NCBI RefSeq assembly: GCF_000420745.1
Contig: NZ_ATVN01000013.1
Location: forward strand, 40,847-104,846
Reading direction: 5' to 3'
Origin: Pseudorhodobacter ferrugineus DSM 5888
GTDB lineage: Bacteria > Pseudomonadota > Alphaproteobacteria > Rhodobacterales > Rhodobacteraceae
Length of the DNA: 64,000 nucleotides
Shown here: one piece after another, positions 1 to 9,620 of the stretch
Layout: each line of letters starts with the position of its first letter
Numbering within the stretch: the stretch's first letter is position 1
The notes under the pieces: model-generated
What the model saw: the letters and a program-made list of their open reading frames with translations, nothing else
Database searches by the model: none
Told to the model about the DNA's origin: nothing
Translations under genes and position numbers: made by a program

Positions 1-69
1 AATTTTCTTTGCGCTCGGTTTCAAACAACACGGCTCAACCTCGCATCCGGGGTTTGCTGGCCCGACATC

Positions 70-85
70 TTTGGTCTTTACCAAA
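70..85. promoter_or_regulatory. Perfect 6-bp inverted repeat upstream of the first gene
   Basis: TTTGGT and ACCAAA are separated by four bases (CTTT), about 90 nt before the start codon at 176. This could be an operator or a small hairpin in the leader. The rest of positions 1-175 shows no gene; the end of any upstream gene lies outside the window. No regulator can be assigned. Confidence 0.3.
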
Positions 86-175
86 ACGCTTTAACTCTGC
101 GACGCGGTGTCACAGCGCCACAGGACTTTTCCGCGCCTATACATATTCAATAATTGGAATTTGATGGAGACTGTG

Positions 176-1390
176 ATGTCAAACTCATCTGCATATACCC
201 GCCCCGCCGATCGTTGGAGCCCGCTTTACTTTCTGTCATCCGTTGGTGCCGGCGGCTTGGTCGTTACGTTTTTCATGTGGCTTTACATGTGGGTCCCGCA
301 CAAAGGCCAACCCGTTCCGGTGTTCGAAGATATCGCAGCGGCCTTTGCCAACGGCGCCATGTTGCAACAGGCCGCCATTGTCATGGCCGTGCTGGGGATT
401 GCAGGCTTTGCCATTCTGAACCTGAAATCGCTGATCTGGAACATGGGCCAACTGGCCCGTTTCAAACGAACCGACGCCTATGGCGCGATGCTGGGCACCA
501 ACGCCGAAAGCCAGCTCACCGCTTTGCCCTTGGCGATTGCGATGTCGATCAACGTAGGCTTCATCCTGGGCCTCGTCTTTGTGCCCAACCTGTGGGGCAT
601 CGTGGAATACCTCTTTCCGCTGGCCATGATCGGCTTTGCACTGACCGCCCTGCTGGCCTTTGCCCAGACGGGCCGGTTCATCGGGCAGGTTATCGCCAAA
701 GGCGGGTTTAATTTTGCCGCCAATAACTCCTTTGCCCAAGTGCTGCCAGCCTTTGCCATCGCGATGATCGGTGTTGGCCTGTCAGCCCCAGCCGCGATGT
801 CACAAGTTGCTGTGGTGTCGGGTATCGCCGTAATCGCGTCGACCCTGCTTTTGGTGATCTCACTCCTCTGGGCAGCAGTCGCCGTCGTGCTCGGGCTTGC
901 CGCAATGCTGCAAAACGGGGCGAATGCCGAAAGCGCGCCAACCCTGCTTATCCTTGTCCCGCTGACTACGGTTTTGGGGATTTTGGTGCTGCGCCAAGAC
1001 CACGGGTTGCACGTGCATTTCGACGCACATGCAGCGTCGGGGGATGTGATGCGGCAACTGACCGTGTACCTGTCCATTCAAATCGCCTTTGGCCTGTTCG
1101 GGCTGGCCGTGCTGCGCGCGCAGGGCTATTTCGCGCGGTTCCTTGCGGGACGTGAAACATCTGTCGGGTCCTACGCCTTGGTCTGCCCCGGCGTGGCGAT
1201 CAGTGTGCTGATGCAATTCTGGATCAACAAAGGGCTGGTCGGCGCGGGCCTGATCGCCAAGTTCGGCGCGGCCTATTGGGTCTTGTCTGCCGTGGCGGTG
1301 GGCTTTCAACTCGCCATGATTGTGCTGGTTTTGGTGCTGAACAAACGGCATTTCAGCGCCAACACGCAGGCCGCTATTCCTGCCGAATAA
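176..1390 (+). CDS. Multi-pass inner-membrane protein, function unknown (possibly TsoY-like)
   Basis: A 404-residue, strongly hydrophobic protein with roughly ten predicted membrane segments, so an inner-membrane transporter or channel is likely. The ATG at 176 is chosen because GGAG at 166-169 lies 6 nt before it; an ATG at 164 in the same frame lacks a ribosome site. The N-terminus has an aromatic/Gly pattern (SPLYFLSSVGAGGL, residues about 13-26) followed by a first helix. The overall look resembles proteins annotated TsoY family in Rhodobacteraceae and, more distantly, TDT/SLAC1-type permeases; that family assignment is from memory and is weak. No substrate can be named. The next gene is convergent. 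Confidence 0.8.
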   Translation: MSNSSAYTRPADRWSPLYFLSSVGAGGLVVTFFMWLYMWVPHKGQPVPVFEDIAAAFANGAMLQQAAIVMAVLGIAGFAILNLKSLIWNMGQLARFKRTDAYGAMLGTNAESQLTALPLAIAMSINVGFILGLVFVPNLWGIVEYLFPLAMIGFALTALLAFAQTGRFIGQVIAKGGFNFAANNSFAQVLPAFAIAMIGVGLSAPAAMSQVAVVSGIAVIASTLLLVISLLWAAVAVVLGLAAMLQNGANAESAPTLLILVPLTTVLGILVLRQDHGLHVHFDAHAASGDVMRQLTVYLSIQIAFGLFGLAVLRAQGYFARFLAGRETSVGSYALVCPGVAISVLMQFWINKGLVGAGLIAKFGAAYWVLSAVAVGFQLAMIVLVLVLNKRHFSANTQAAIPAE

Positions 1391-1438
1391 CAACGTGGGG
1401 GCGGGTCACACCGCCCCTCACCCCTGCACTTGCCACCG

Positions 1439-2332
1439 TTATCGCTGCGACACCCGCATCGCCTTGCCTTGGTTTTTCTGGCGGCTGCGGATCACGGTAA
1501 ACAGCCCCGCCAGAATGACGATGCCCCCACCGATCACCACATTCATATGCAGCACCTCGTCAAACACTACGATTGCGATCACAGTCACAAACACGATCTG
1601 CAAATAGGCAAAGGGTTGCAACGCGCTTGCCTCGGCCATCGAATAGCTGCGGATCAGCAGGTAATGCCCGAACAAGGCCAGAAACGAATAAACCCCGATC
1701 ATCAGCAAATCAAACGGCGGCATCGCGGTAAGATAAGGCAAGCCGATCACCGTCATCAACACACAGCCAATAATCCCCGACCAAAAGAACGACACAAACG
1801 CAGGCTCGTCCCGCGTGGCAAGGCGGGTCAGCAAACTGTAAAGTGCAAACATGAACGCACTGGCCAATGGCAACAGGCTGTCCACCGAAAACACGCCGTC
1901 ATCGGGTTGCAATATAATCCCAACCCCGACCATCCCGATGATAATCGCCACCCAGCGCCGCCAACCCACTTTTTCGCCCAAAATCGGCATGGCAAGCCCC
2001 GCCACCAGCAGCGGACACACCGCAAAAATCGCATGGGTGTTGATCAGGCCAATGCGGTTATAGGCGTATACCATCACGCAGATTTCCGTAATCAACAGCA
2101 CCGACCGCGCGATTTGCAGCCACGGATGGCGGGTGCGGACAACGCTGCGCAAATTGCCCGTCATCACCGCCTGCACGGTCACAAACCCCGCAAACACCCA
2201 ATAGCGCACCATCACAATCATAAACACACTGTACCCACCGGCAAGGTAACGCGAAAACCCGTCCTGCACGGCAAAAACGAACACCGTCAAAACCATCAAC
2301 ATCATGCCAAGGCGGGTATTTTGAACGGTCAT
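1439..2332 (-). CDS. DMT-superfamily (EamA) transporter
   Basis: A 297-residue membrane protein with about ten hydrophobic helices arranged as two EamA repeats, the usual length for drug/metabolite exporters. The first repeat ends with a GEKVGWRRWVAI loop, the typical position in EamA proteins, and the second ends in a short basic tail. The start ATG overlaps the stop of mnmD (TGA and ATG share 2330-2331), so the two are translationally coupled. Substrates in this family are diverse (amino acids, metabolites) and cannot be read from the sequence. It is one of four EamA-type genes in the window. Confidence 0.9.
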   Translation of the reverse strand: MTVQNTRLGMMLMVLTVFVFAVQDGFSRYLAGGYSVFMIVMVRYWVFAGFVTVQAVMTGNLRSVVRTRHPWLQIARSVLLITEICVMVYAYNRIGLINTHAIFAVCPLLVAGLAMPILGEKVGWRRWVAIIIGMVGVGIILQPDDGVFSVDSLLPLASAFMFALYSLLTRLATRDEPAFVSFFWSGIIGCVLMTVIGLPYLTAMPPFDLLMIGVYSFLALFGHYLLIRSYSMAEASALQPFAYLQIVFVTVIAIVVFDEVLHMNVVIGGGIVILAGLFTVIRSRQKNQGKAMRVSQR

Positions 2333-3003
2333 TCCAGTAACTTTCCTGTCGCCATATGGCGTTTATGGCCGTGGCCTTTGCGCCGCTCTACTGCAAATCT
2401 GGCGGCCTGCAAGCCCCTGCGCACAAATCCCGCCGCGGTATAGGTGGCAAATGTGCCGCCCGGTGCGGTATGCGCCGCCACTTCGGCCATCAATTCCTCA
2501 GTCCACAATTCGGGGTTTTTGGCCGGCGAAAACCCGTCCAGATACCACGCATCGGCGCGGCCACCCCACGCGGGCAACGTCGCGCGCGCATCGCCCACAA
2601 TCACCTCTACCGCAATCGGCCCCAGCTGAAACCGCCGCAAACCTTGCGCCCATTGGGTCAGAAAATCCTCCGCCACTGCCGCCGCCTCAGGGAACGCCTG
2701 CAAGGCGCGGGCAATATCGGGCGCGGCCATCGGATAGGCCTCAAACGACGTATAACGCACCCGCGTATCGCCCACAGCCAACAACGTGGCCAGCAGGTTC
2801 AACCCCGTCCCAAACCCCAATTCCGCGATATGAAATCCAGTCCGAAACCGCTGGGGCAAATCATTGCCCGCCAAAAACACGTGGCGCGTCTCGTCCAACC
2901 CATTGGCAAGGCTGAAATACGGGTCATCAAACTGCGTCGATATCGGCAATACACCATCGCGCCAGTCCAACGCGGGCGGGGTTTCGGGGCTATGGTCTGG
3001 CAT
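2329..3003 (-). CDS. mnmD: tRNA 5-methylaminomethyl-2-thiouridine methyltransferase MnmD
   Basis: A 224-residue SAM-dependent methyltransferase matching the methyltransferase half of MnmC. It would convert nm5s2U34 to mnm5s2U34 in tRNA wobble positions. The SAM-binding loop ELGFGTGLNLL is at about residues 61-71, and a YLDGFSPAKNPELW segment near 150-163 is the signature of the family. The N-terminal DPYFSLANGLDETRHVFL block is also characteristic. The ATG at 3003 gives the family-like length; longer upstream in-frame sequence is poor coding. It is free-standing here, with a MnmC(o)-like FAD oxidoreductase starting 53 nt away on the other strand. Confidence 0.9.
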   Translation of the reverse strand: MPDHSPETPPALDWRDGVLPISTQFDDPYFSLANGLDETRHVFLAGNDLPQRFRTGFHIAELGFGTGLNLLATLLAVGDTRVRYTSFEAYPMAAPDIARALQAFPEAAAVAEDFLTQWAQGLRRFQLGPIAVEVIVGDARATLPAWGGRADAWYLDGFSPAKNPELWTEELMAEVAAHTAPGGTFATYTAAGFVRRGLQAARFAVERRKGHGHKRHMATGKLLE

Positions 3004-3056
3004 GGGAATTTCGCCTAAAGGGGTGGTCAACGCGACAATGCGCAAAGGGGCCACGA

Positions 3057-4100
3057 ATGGCAACGCCAGATCTGACAGTGCACGGCGCAGGCATCTTTGG
3101 CCTGTCAATTGCATGGACCGCCCTGCAACGCGGCGCAACCGTGCGGGTGGTGGAAGCGGCACGCATAGGCGCAGGCTCCTCCGGCGGTATCGTCGGCGCA
3201 TTGGCCCCGCATGTGCCGGAAAACTGGAACAGCAAAAAGGCGTTTCAACTCGACTGCTTGCTCGGTGCCGAAAACTGGTGGGCACAGGTGCAATCCGCAG
3301 GCGGCACAGACCCGATGTATGCCCGCACAGGCCGCCTGCAACCCATCGCCGATGAGGCCGCTTTGGCTCTCGCCCATGCCCGCGCAGACACCGCCAAAAC
3401 CCTGTGGCAAGGCCGCGCCGATTGGCAGATTATCCCCACAACAGGGTCCGCATGGGAACCCCACAGCCTCAGCGGCTGGCTCATCCACGACACGCTCACC
3501 GCCCGCCTCCACCCCCGCGCCGCCTGCGCCGCCTTGGTGGCCGCGATCACGGCCAAAGGCGGCGAAATCATCCTTGGCGATGCCCCCCCAACCACAGGCT
3601 CGCAAGTCTGGGCCACAGGCTACGCTGGCCTACTAGACGCCTCCCACGGCCGCACCCGCCCCATCGGCACAGGGGTAAAGGGCCAAGCCGCCGCCTTGCA
3701 ATATAACGCCGCCACCCTGCCGCAAATCTTTACCGATGGCCTGCACATCATCGGCCACGGCGATGGCACGGTCGCCATCGGCTCTACGTCTGAACGCGAT
3801 TGGACGGACCCCACCAGCACCGATGCGCAACTCGATACCCTGATCGCCAAGGCCCGCGCGGCCCTGCCTTGCCTTGCCACCGCCCCCGTGGCCGAACGCT
3901 GGGCCGGCATCCGCCCCCGCAGCCGCAGCCGCGCCCCGATGCTCGGCGCATGGCCCGACAGGCCAGATCATTTCATCGCCAATGGCGGCTTCAAAATCGG
4001 CTTTGGCATGGCAACGGGTGTGGCCGCCTGCATGGTCGATCTGGTCTTGGACGGGCGCGATACCATCCCCGATGACTTTCGCATCGCCGCCAGCATCTAA
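3057..4100 (+). CDS. FAD-dependent oxidoreductase, MnmC C-terminal-domain-like
   Basis: A 347-residue DAO-family flavoprotein. The dinucleotide-binding loop GAGIFGLSIA occupies residues 10-19, and the ESxxxxGxSSG-like region follows near residue 35. The C-terminal GIRPRSRSRAPMLG and NGGFKIGFGMA motifs are typical of the FAD-binding half of this fold. Close linkage to mnmD suggests it is the oxidase that removes the carboxymethyl group from cmnm5s2U34, as the second domain of fused MnmC does in gammaproteobacteria. Glycine/D-amino-acid oxidase (ThiO-like) activity is the alternative. AAAGGGG at 3045-3051 is the ribosome site. Confidence 0.85.
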   Translation: MATPDLTVHGAGIFGLSIAWTALQRGATVRVVEAARIGAGSSGGIVGALAPHVPENWNSKKAFQLDCLLGAENWWAQVQSAGGTDPMYARTGRLQPIADEAALALAHARADTAKTLWQGRADWQIIPTTGSAWEPHSLSGWLIHDTLTARLHPRAACAALVAAITAKGGEIILGDAPPTTGSQVWATGYAGLLDASHGRTRPIGTGVKGQAAALQYNAATLPQIFTDGLHIIGHGDGTVAIGSTSERDWTDPTSTDAQLDTLIAKARAALPCLATAPVAERWAGIRPRSRSRAPMLGAWPDRPDHFIANGGFKIGFGMATGVAACMVDLVLDGRDTIPDDFRIAASI

Positions 4101-4165
4101 AGCCCCCCTTGAACCCGCCCCCGCGCCAGCGCAAACTCCCCCGAACACGGGCAAGGAGAACGAAC

Positions 4166-5815
4166 ATGCGGCACGGCGGGCAAATTTTGGTGGATCAACT
4201 GGTGGCCCAAGGCGTCACCCGCGTGTTTTCCGTACCTGGCGAAAGCTTTCTCGCCGCCCTTGATGGCCTCCACGACAGCGGCATCCAAAATATCGTCTGC
4301 CGCCAAGAAGGTGGCGCTGCCATGATGGCCGAGGCGCACGGCAAAATGACCGGCAAACCCGGCGTGGTGTTCGTGACCCGCGGACCGGGGGCCACAAACG
4401 CCAGCGCTGGCATCCATATCGCCAAACAAGACAGCACGCCCATGGTGGTGTTCGTCGGCCAAATCGCCCGTGCCCACCGCGACCGTGAGGCGTTTCAAGA
4501 GGTCGATTACCGCGCCGTCTTTGGCACCCTCGCCAAATGGGTGGCCGAGGTCGATCAGATCGAACGCCTGCCCGAATATATCAGCCGCGCCTTTCATGTG
4601 GCCAATTCCGGCCGCCCCGGCCCCGTAATTCTGGCCCTGCCCGAAGATATGCTGTCGTCCCACGCCGATGTCCCCGACCTGCCCGCCCCCGCGCCGCAAC
4701 CCGTGGCCGTCAGCCCCGCCCAAATCACAGCGATCACCAATGCCCTGCAAACCGCCCAGCGCCCGCTGGTCGTGGCAGGCGGTTCGGGCTGGACGCAAAG
4801 CGCCAGCGATGCCCTGACAAAATTTGCCGAAAACTGGAACCTGCCCATCGCCGTCACCTTCCGCCGCCAAGACCGGATGAACAACGACCATCCCCTCTAT
4901 GCCGGTGATCTGGGCGTCGGCATGAACCCCAAACTGGGGCAGCGATTGGCAAAAGCCGACACGATTTTGGTCATAGGCTCGCGCTTTGGCGACATCGCCA
5001 CCGATGGCTATCAAATCCTAGACCCTACCCGCCCCGGCCCCCGCATTTTGCACATCCACCCTGATCCGGATGAGCTGGGCCGCGTCTTTCACCCCGCGCT
5101 TGCCATCGCAGCCCCCACCGCCGATGTGGTGCAGGCACTGGCCCAAACCAAAGGTGCAGGCACTTGGGCCGATTGGACAGCACAGGCCCGCAGCGACTAT
5201 GAGGCGTGGCAAAAACCGGCCGAGACCCCCGGCGCGGTCAAATTGGAACAGGTCATCACATGGCTTGCCGCCAACCTCGCGCCCGACAGCATTATCACCA
5301 ACGGCGCAGGCAATTACGCCGCTTTCCTGCACCGCTATTACCGCTTCCGCCAGTTTGGCACCCAGCTTGCGCCCACCTCCGGCTCTATGGGCTACGGCTT
5401 TCCGGCATCTGTCGCCGCCTCCTTGCAAAACCCTGATAAAACAGTGGTTTGCATGGCGGGTGACGGCTGTTTTCAGATGACCTGCAATGAAATGTCGACC
5501 GCCGTCCAACACGGCGCCAAACCCATCGTCATCGTCGCCAACAATGGCCGCTATGGCACCATCCGCATGCACCAAGAACGCCATTACCCGGGCCGCCCCT
5601 CGGGCACCGACCTTGCCAACCCCGACTTTGCAGCACTGGCAAAGGCCTACGGCGGCCACGGCGAAACCGTCACCGATCAGGCCGATTTTCCAGCCGCCTT
5701 TGCCCGCGCGCAGGCCAGTGGCGTGCTGTCGGTAATAGAACTCAAACTCGACCCCGACATGCTAACCACAGGCCAAACCCTGACCCAAGTGCGCGCGGCG
5801 GCACTAAAGGCTTAA
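4166..5815 (+). CDS. Thiamine-diphosphate enzyme, acetolactate-synthase large-subunit-like
   Basis: A 549-residue ThDP-binding protein with the three-domain order of acetolactate synthase and related decarboxylases. The N-terminal Pyr domain carries the conserved Glu in VPGESFL (residue 26). The central domain spans about 190-330. The C-terminal PP domain has GDGCFQMT near 432 followed about 25 residues later by NNGRYG, the ThDP/Mg site. AAGGAG at 4153-4158 decides the ATG at 4166. No small regulatory ilvN-type subunit is nearby, so a catabolic or specialised ThDP reaction is as likely as branched-chain synthesis. Its TAA stop overlaps the stop of the convergent transglycosylase gene. Confidence 0.88.
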   Translation: MRHGGQILVDQLVAQGVTRVFSVPGESFLAALDGLHDSGIQNIVCRQEGGAAMMAEAHGKMTGKPGVVFVTRGPGATNASAGIHIAKQDSTPMVVFVGQIARAHRDREAFQEVDYRAVFGTLAKWVAEVDQIERLPEYISRAFHVANSGRPGPVILALPEDMLSSHADVPDLPAPAPQPVAVSPAQITAITNALQTAQRPLVVAGGSGWTQSASDALTKFAENWNLPIAVTFRRQDRMNNDHPLYAGDLGVGMNPKLGQRLAKADTILVIGSRFGDIATDGYQILDPTRPGPRILHIHPDPDELGRVFHPALAIAAPTADVVQALAQTKGAGTWADWTAQARSDYEAWQKPAETPGAVKLEQVITWLAANLAPDSIITNGAGNYAAFLHRYYRFRQFGTQLAPTSGSMGYGFPASVAASLQNPDKTVVCMAGDGCFQMTCNEMSTAVQHGAKPIVIVANNGRYGTIRMHQERHYPGRPSGTDLANPDFAALAKAYGGHGETVTDQADFPAAFARAQASGVLSVIELKLDPDMLTTGQTLTQVRAAALKA

Positions 5816-7776
5816 CGCCCCGTCAACTCCGAGGTGACATTGACCACCCCAACCGACCCGCGCAATTTCGCGCGGTAAATCACCAGACTCTCCACCACCC
5901 GCATCACATAGGTGCGGGTTTCGCTGAATGGAATCGTTTCCACCCAATCCACCACATCTACCCCCGCCACGCGAGGGTCGCCAAATTCCGTAACCCAACG
6001 GCGCGGACGCCCCGGCCCCGCATTATACCCTGACGCGATCAGCGCCACGGCGGGGCCAAACTCCTCAACCAACTGCGCCAGATAGGCAGCCCCAAGCGCC
6101 ACATTATAGGCGGGGTCCGTGGTCAATTGCCCCACGGCATAGGGTTTGCCGGTTTTTTCAGCCATCATCTTGGCCGTGCCCGGCATCACCTGCATCAGGC
6201 CCAGCGCGCCTGCGGGGCTAACCACGCCCACGTTAAACTCACTCTCCCGCCGCGCAATCGACAGGGCCAGCGCACGGCTCACCGCCAACCCGTCCGGCAC
6301 CAAATCGACCACCGGAAAATAGGCATGCGGCAGGATAACCCCGCGCGATGCCGCCTGTTTGCCAATCAATACCGCAATATGCGGCTGGCGGTTTTGCAGC
6401 GCGAAATCGGCAAGCTGGCCCAGTTCAACAGGGTTCAAACCCTCGGCCAGATGCAACACAAACCGCTTGCCCAACTCCAGATCACCCGCCGCCAGCAACA
6501 CCCGCGCCGCCTCGAACACCGACGACTTGGCAAACCCCGCCTTGCCCCAATCATTCGGCCGCGCATCAGCCAGCAAGGCCGCGTCCAGCGCCACCCCCAG
6601 CTTTTCCGCCGACAGCAAGCCGTAATAGGCGGTCTGATGTTTCGCCCCCGCCTCAAACGCCACCCGCGCCGCAGCAAAATTGCCAAGTGCCTCCTCGGCA
6701 CGCCCTTCCCAATAATGGGCTCGGCTCAGGCTGATCGGCGTGCTGACCCCTTGCTTCAAATGCTGGAAATGCCGCCGCGCGGTCATCGGGTCATTCAGCT
6801 TGCGAAGCGCAATAAATCCCGCCAAAAACTCCAGCTCGGCATAATCGCTGCCTTCGGTCAAATGATGCGATGCGGCCACGCGGTACGCGTCCGTCATCCG
6901 CCCCGCTTGCACCAAATCCCGCGCAACCAGCGCACGCCGATCCGCCCAAGCCTCGGGCCGCCCCAATGACGCCGCCGAAACCGACCGCTCCAAAATAAGC
7001 TCGAGCGCCCCGTCCAGATTGCCCTTGCGCGCCCGCCACGCAAAGCGGTCATAGGCAAGCCCCGCATTCCCCGCCTGCGCCGCAGGAACAGCCGCGATCA
7101 ACGGGTTCACCCCGTCTTGCAACGCCTGCAACGCAATCCGCGCCCGTGCCACCGCCTGCAAACCGGATGACACCAACGGCAGCATTTGCAACGCCTCGCC
7201 GTCACGCCCCGCCCACAGCAGCATATCCATCCGCTTGGCATGCACCGCCTGCAACGCCGCCCCTTGCAGGGCCAGCATCTCTGCCTGCTCCGCCACGTTA
7301 AACCGCAGGCTTACCCACGCCCGCCGCGCCTCGGCCCCCGCCGCATCCGTATTGCCCAGCGCCAAAAACGCCTTAACCAACGCAATCGACCCTGCGGCGG
7401 TCGAGGCTTTGTCAGCTTTGAAATACGCCACCACACGCTCCGGCGTATTGGACCGCACCACGGCCACCTCGCCCTTTTGATGCAGCCATTCCATCCCTGG
7501 CCAATCGGCACGCCGCGTCAAAAACGCCTCATATTCCCCCAGCAACCCTTCGCCCGCGCGCAGGCGTTGCCATTCGATCACATCGCGGCCCACACCCGCA
7601 GGGGCCGCCGCCAGCGCCTGTTCCCAATTGCGCCCACTGGCCAACCCCAACGCAGCACGCAATTCCCCTGCCGCATCGGCGCGCAGGGGCGTGGCATAAC
7701 CAACCCCCAATAAAACCAAAGACATCCCGCAAGCGCGGACAAAGGACAAAAGGCGGGTGACATGTACTGTTTTCAT
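5812..7776 (-). CDS. slt: Soluble lytic murein transglycosylase, Slt70-like
   Basis: A 654-residue periplasmic enzyme that cleaves peptidoglycan glycan strands with formation of 1,6-anhydroMurNAc. Residues 1-35 form a signal peptide with a hydrophobic core. Residues about 60-480 are an alpha-helical repeat region, as in the Slt doughnut. The catalytic SLT domain is C-terminal: RRESEFN with the acid Glu at about 511, then [10 protein letters not shown] and the SGYNAGPGR motif. The ATG at 7776 precedes a basic n-region; upstream in-frame sequence is not protein-like. It diverges from dapA across 163 nt. Its stop shares TTAA with the convergent ThDP gene. Confidence 0.92.
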   Translation of the reverse strand: MKTVHVTRLLSFVRACGMSLVLLGVGYATPLRADAAGELRAALGLASGRNWEQALAAAPAGVGRDVIEWQRLRAGEGLLGEYEAFLTRRADWPGMEWLHQKGEVAVVRSNTPERVVAYFKADKASTAAGSIALVKAFLALGNTDAAGAEARRAWVSLRFNVAEQAEMLALQGAALQAVHAKRMDMLLWAGRDGEALQMLPLVSSGLQAVARARIALQALQDGVNPLIAAVPAAQAGNAGLAYDRFAWRARKGNLDGALELILERSVSAASLGRPEAWADRRALVARDLVQAGRMTDAYRVAASHHLTEGSDYAELEFLAGFIALRKLNDPMTARRHFQHLKQGVSTPISLSRAHYWEGRAEEALGNFAAARVAFEAGAKHQTAYYGLLSAEKLGVALDAALLADARPNDWGKAGFAKSSVFEAARVLLAAGDLELGKRFVLHLAEGLNPVELGQLADFALQNRQPHIAVLIGKQAASRGVILPHAYFPVVDLVPDGLAVSRALALSIARRESEFNVGVVSPAGALGLMQVMPGTAKMMAEKTGKPYAVGQLTTDPAYNVALGAAYLAQLVEEFGPAVALIASGYNAGPGRPRRWVTEFGDPRVAGVDVVDWVETIPFSETRTYVMRVVESLVIYRAKLRGSVGVVNVTSELTGR

Positions 7777-7939
7777 ACGGCCCAACTTGCCACTGTGCCT
7801 GCATGGGCGCAACTCACATCCCCGCGTGTGCGCAATTTCGCGCCATGCTTGGCAAGCCGCGCACATCCGGCTAGGAAGGCACAGAAACCAAAGGGGCGAG
7901 TCATCCAACCGCCCCTGTCGCAAGAGGGAGACGCGTTCC

Positions 7940-8815
7940 ATGTTCAAAGGATCAATGCCTGCTTTGGTCACGCCGTTGAAAAACGGCAAAGTGGATCTGG
8001 ACGCGCTGAAAAAACTTGTCGACTGGCATATCGCCGAGGGCAGCCACGGCCTTGTCCCCGTCGGCACGACAGGCGAAAGCCCAACCCTAAGCCACGCCGA
8101 ACATGCCCAAGTGATCGAGGCCGTGGTCAAAGCCGCCGCTGGCCGCATTCCGGTCATCGCAGGGGCGGGTTCCAATAATACCGCCGAAGGGATCGAGCTG
8201 ATCCAGCATGCCGAACGCGTGGGCGCCTCCGCTGCCCTTGTGGTCACGCCTTATTATAACAAACCGACCCAAGCGGGCCTGATCGCGCATTTCACCGCCC
8301 TGCATGATTGCTGCAATCTGCCGATCATCATCTACAACATCCCGGGCCGTTCGGTCGTCGATATGTCGCCTGCAACTATGGGCGAGCTGGCCAAACTGCC
8401 GCGCATTATCGGTGTCAAAGATGCCACGGGTGACCTGTCGCGCGTGCCAAAGCAGCGCATCACCTGCGGCAAGGATTTCGTGCAATTGTCGGGCGAAGAT
8501 GCCACGGCCTTGGGCTTTAACGCCCACGGCGGCGTCGGCTGCATTTCCGTCACCGCCAACGTCGCCCCGCGCCTCTGCGCCCAGTTCCAAGAGGCGACTT
8601 TGGCAGGCGACTATAAAACAGCCCTTGAAATCCAGGACCGCCTGATGCCCCTGCACGAGGCGATCTTTATCGAACCGGGCTTGGTTGGCGCAAAATACGG
8701 CCTATCCAAATTGGGCCTGTGCTCCGAAGAGGTGCGCCTGCCACTTTTGGGCTTGACCGATAGCGCCAAGGCCAAAATGGATGCCGCCATGCGCTTTGCG
8801 GGCCTGATCAACTGA
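7940..8815 (+). CDS. dapA: 4-hydroxy-tetrahydrodipicolinate synthase
   Basis: Condenses pyruvate with aspartate semialdehyde in the first committed step of lysine/diaminopimelate synthesis (cytoplasm). It is a 291-residue TIM-barrel protein of normal family length. The Thr pair is in [11 protein letters not shown] (43-44), the Tyr in YNIPGRS (132) with Arg137, and the Schiff-base Lys is in GVKDATGD (160). GAGGGAG at 7924-7930 is the ribosome site for the ATG at 7940. The 163-nt gap to the divergent slt gene must hold both promoters. lysA, a later step of the same pathway, is 44 kb away in this window. Confidence 0.97.
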   Translation: MFKGSMPALVTPLKNGKVDLDALKKLVDWHIAEGSHGLVPVGTTGESPTLSHAEHAQVIEAVVKAAAGRIPVIAGAGSNNTAEGIELIQHAERVGASAALVVTPYYNKPTQAGLIAHFTALHDCCNLPIIIYNIPGRSVVDMSPATMGELAKLPRIIGVKDATGDLSRVPKQRITCGKDFVQLSGEDATALGFNAHGGVGCISVTANVAPRLCAQFQEATLAGDYKTALEIQDRLMPLHEAIFIEPGLVGAKYGLSKLGLCSEEVRLPLLGLTDSAKAKMDAAMRFAGLIN

Positions 8816-8829
8816 TCGTTGAACCCCAA

Positions 8830-8862
8830 ACATCCGGCACAGCGCAACAGCCTGCCGGATGT
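8830..8862 (+). other. Perfect 10-bp stem-loop between dapA and the cupin gene
   Basis: ACATCCGGCA (8830-8839) pairs exactly with TGCCGGATGT (8853-8862) around a 13-nt loop, 14 nt after the dapA stop. No U-run follows, so it is not a canonical intrinsic terminator. It could be a processing or stability hairpin, or a weak terminator. Confidence 0.5.
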
Positions 8863-8887
8863 GCGCCCAAACCCAAAGGATCCCCGC

Positions 8888-9565
8888 ATGCGATTGAACG
8901 CTGACTTCACCCAGCGCGTTGTGGTTCGCCCGCAAGACCACATATGGGTTGCGTCTCCCGCTGCAGGTGTCACCCGCATGATGCTGGACCGCGTTGGCGA
9001 CGAGGTGGCACGCGCCAGCAGCCTTGTGCGCTTTGCCCCCGACAGCCAATTTACCCCCCATACCCACGCGGGTGGTGAAGAATTTTTGGTGCTGGACGGC
9101 GTGTTTTCCGATGAAACCGGCGATTATCCCGCTGGCAGTTACATCCGCAATCCCATCGGCACCAGCCACACGCCTCACACCAAACAAGGCTGCACCATAT
9201 TTGTGAAACTGCACCAATTCGACCCCTCCGATGACGTGCCGGTTAAAATCGACTCCGCCAACGCAACCTTTCGGCCCGGCATGGTTGCGGGGCTATCGGT
9301 TCTGCCCTTGCACAGCGGCCCCAGCGAAAACGTGGCCCTTGTGCGCTGGGCCCCCGGCACCCGTTTTACCCCCCACGCCCATTGGGGCGGCGAAGAGATC
9401 TTTGTGATAGACGGCACGTTTCAAGATGAACACGGCAGCTATCCCGCCGGAAGCTGGCTGCGCAGCCCCCACCAATCGCGCCACCAACCTTGGTCCGATG
9501 AAGGCTGTCTGATCTATGTGAAGACGGGCCACCTGCATCCCGACAGTTTGCGCCTGCCCGCCTAA
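8888..9565 (+). CDS. Tandem ChrR-type cupin-domain protein
   Basis: A 225-residue protein made of two similar cupin domains (about 1-115 and 116-225). Each has a metal-site pattern: FTPHTHAGGEEFLVLDG with a later TSHTPH in the first, and FTPHAHWGGEEIFVIDG with RHQPW in the second. The nearest family is the C-terminal cupin of ChrR, the anti-sigma factor that senses singlet oxygen. The N-terminal zinc anti-sigma domain of ChrR is absent and no sigma factor gene is adjacent, so an anti-sigma role is not supported. A metal-binding enzyme or sensor is possible. AAAGGA at 8875-8880 fixes the ATG at 8888. Confidence 0.85.
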   Translation: MRLNADFTQRVVVRPQDHIWVASPAAGVTRMMLDRVGDEVARASSLVRFAPDSQFTPHTHAGGEEFLVLDGVFSDETGDYPAGSYIRNPIGTSHTPHTKQGCTIFVKLHQFDPSDDVPVKIDSANATFRPGMVAGLSVLPLHSGPSENVALVRWAPGTRFTPHAHWGGEEIFVIDGTFQDEHGSYPAGSWLRSPHQSRHQPWSDEGCLIYVKTGHLHPDSLRLPA

Positions 9566-9620
9566 GCGGGGGTCGTTCCATCCGCAGCAAACAGTCGCCA
9601 AACCAACCAAAGGTCGCCCC

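Noticed and set aside
1430..2443. Long plus-strand frame opposite the DMT transporter and mnmD
   Set aside because: It is a shadow of the minus-strand genes, very rich in His, Arg and Gln, with no plausible fold.
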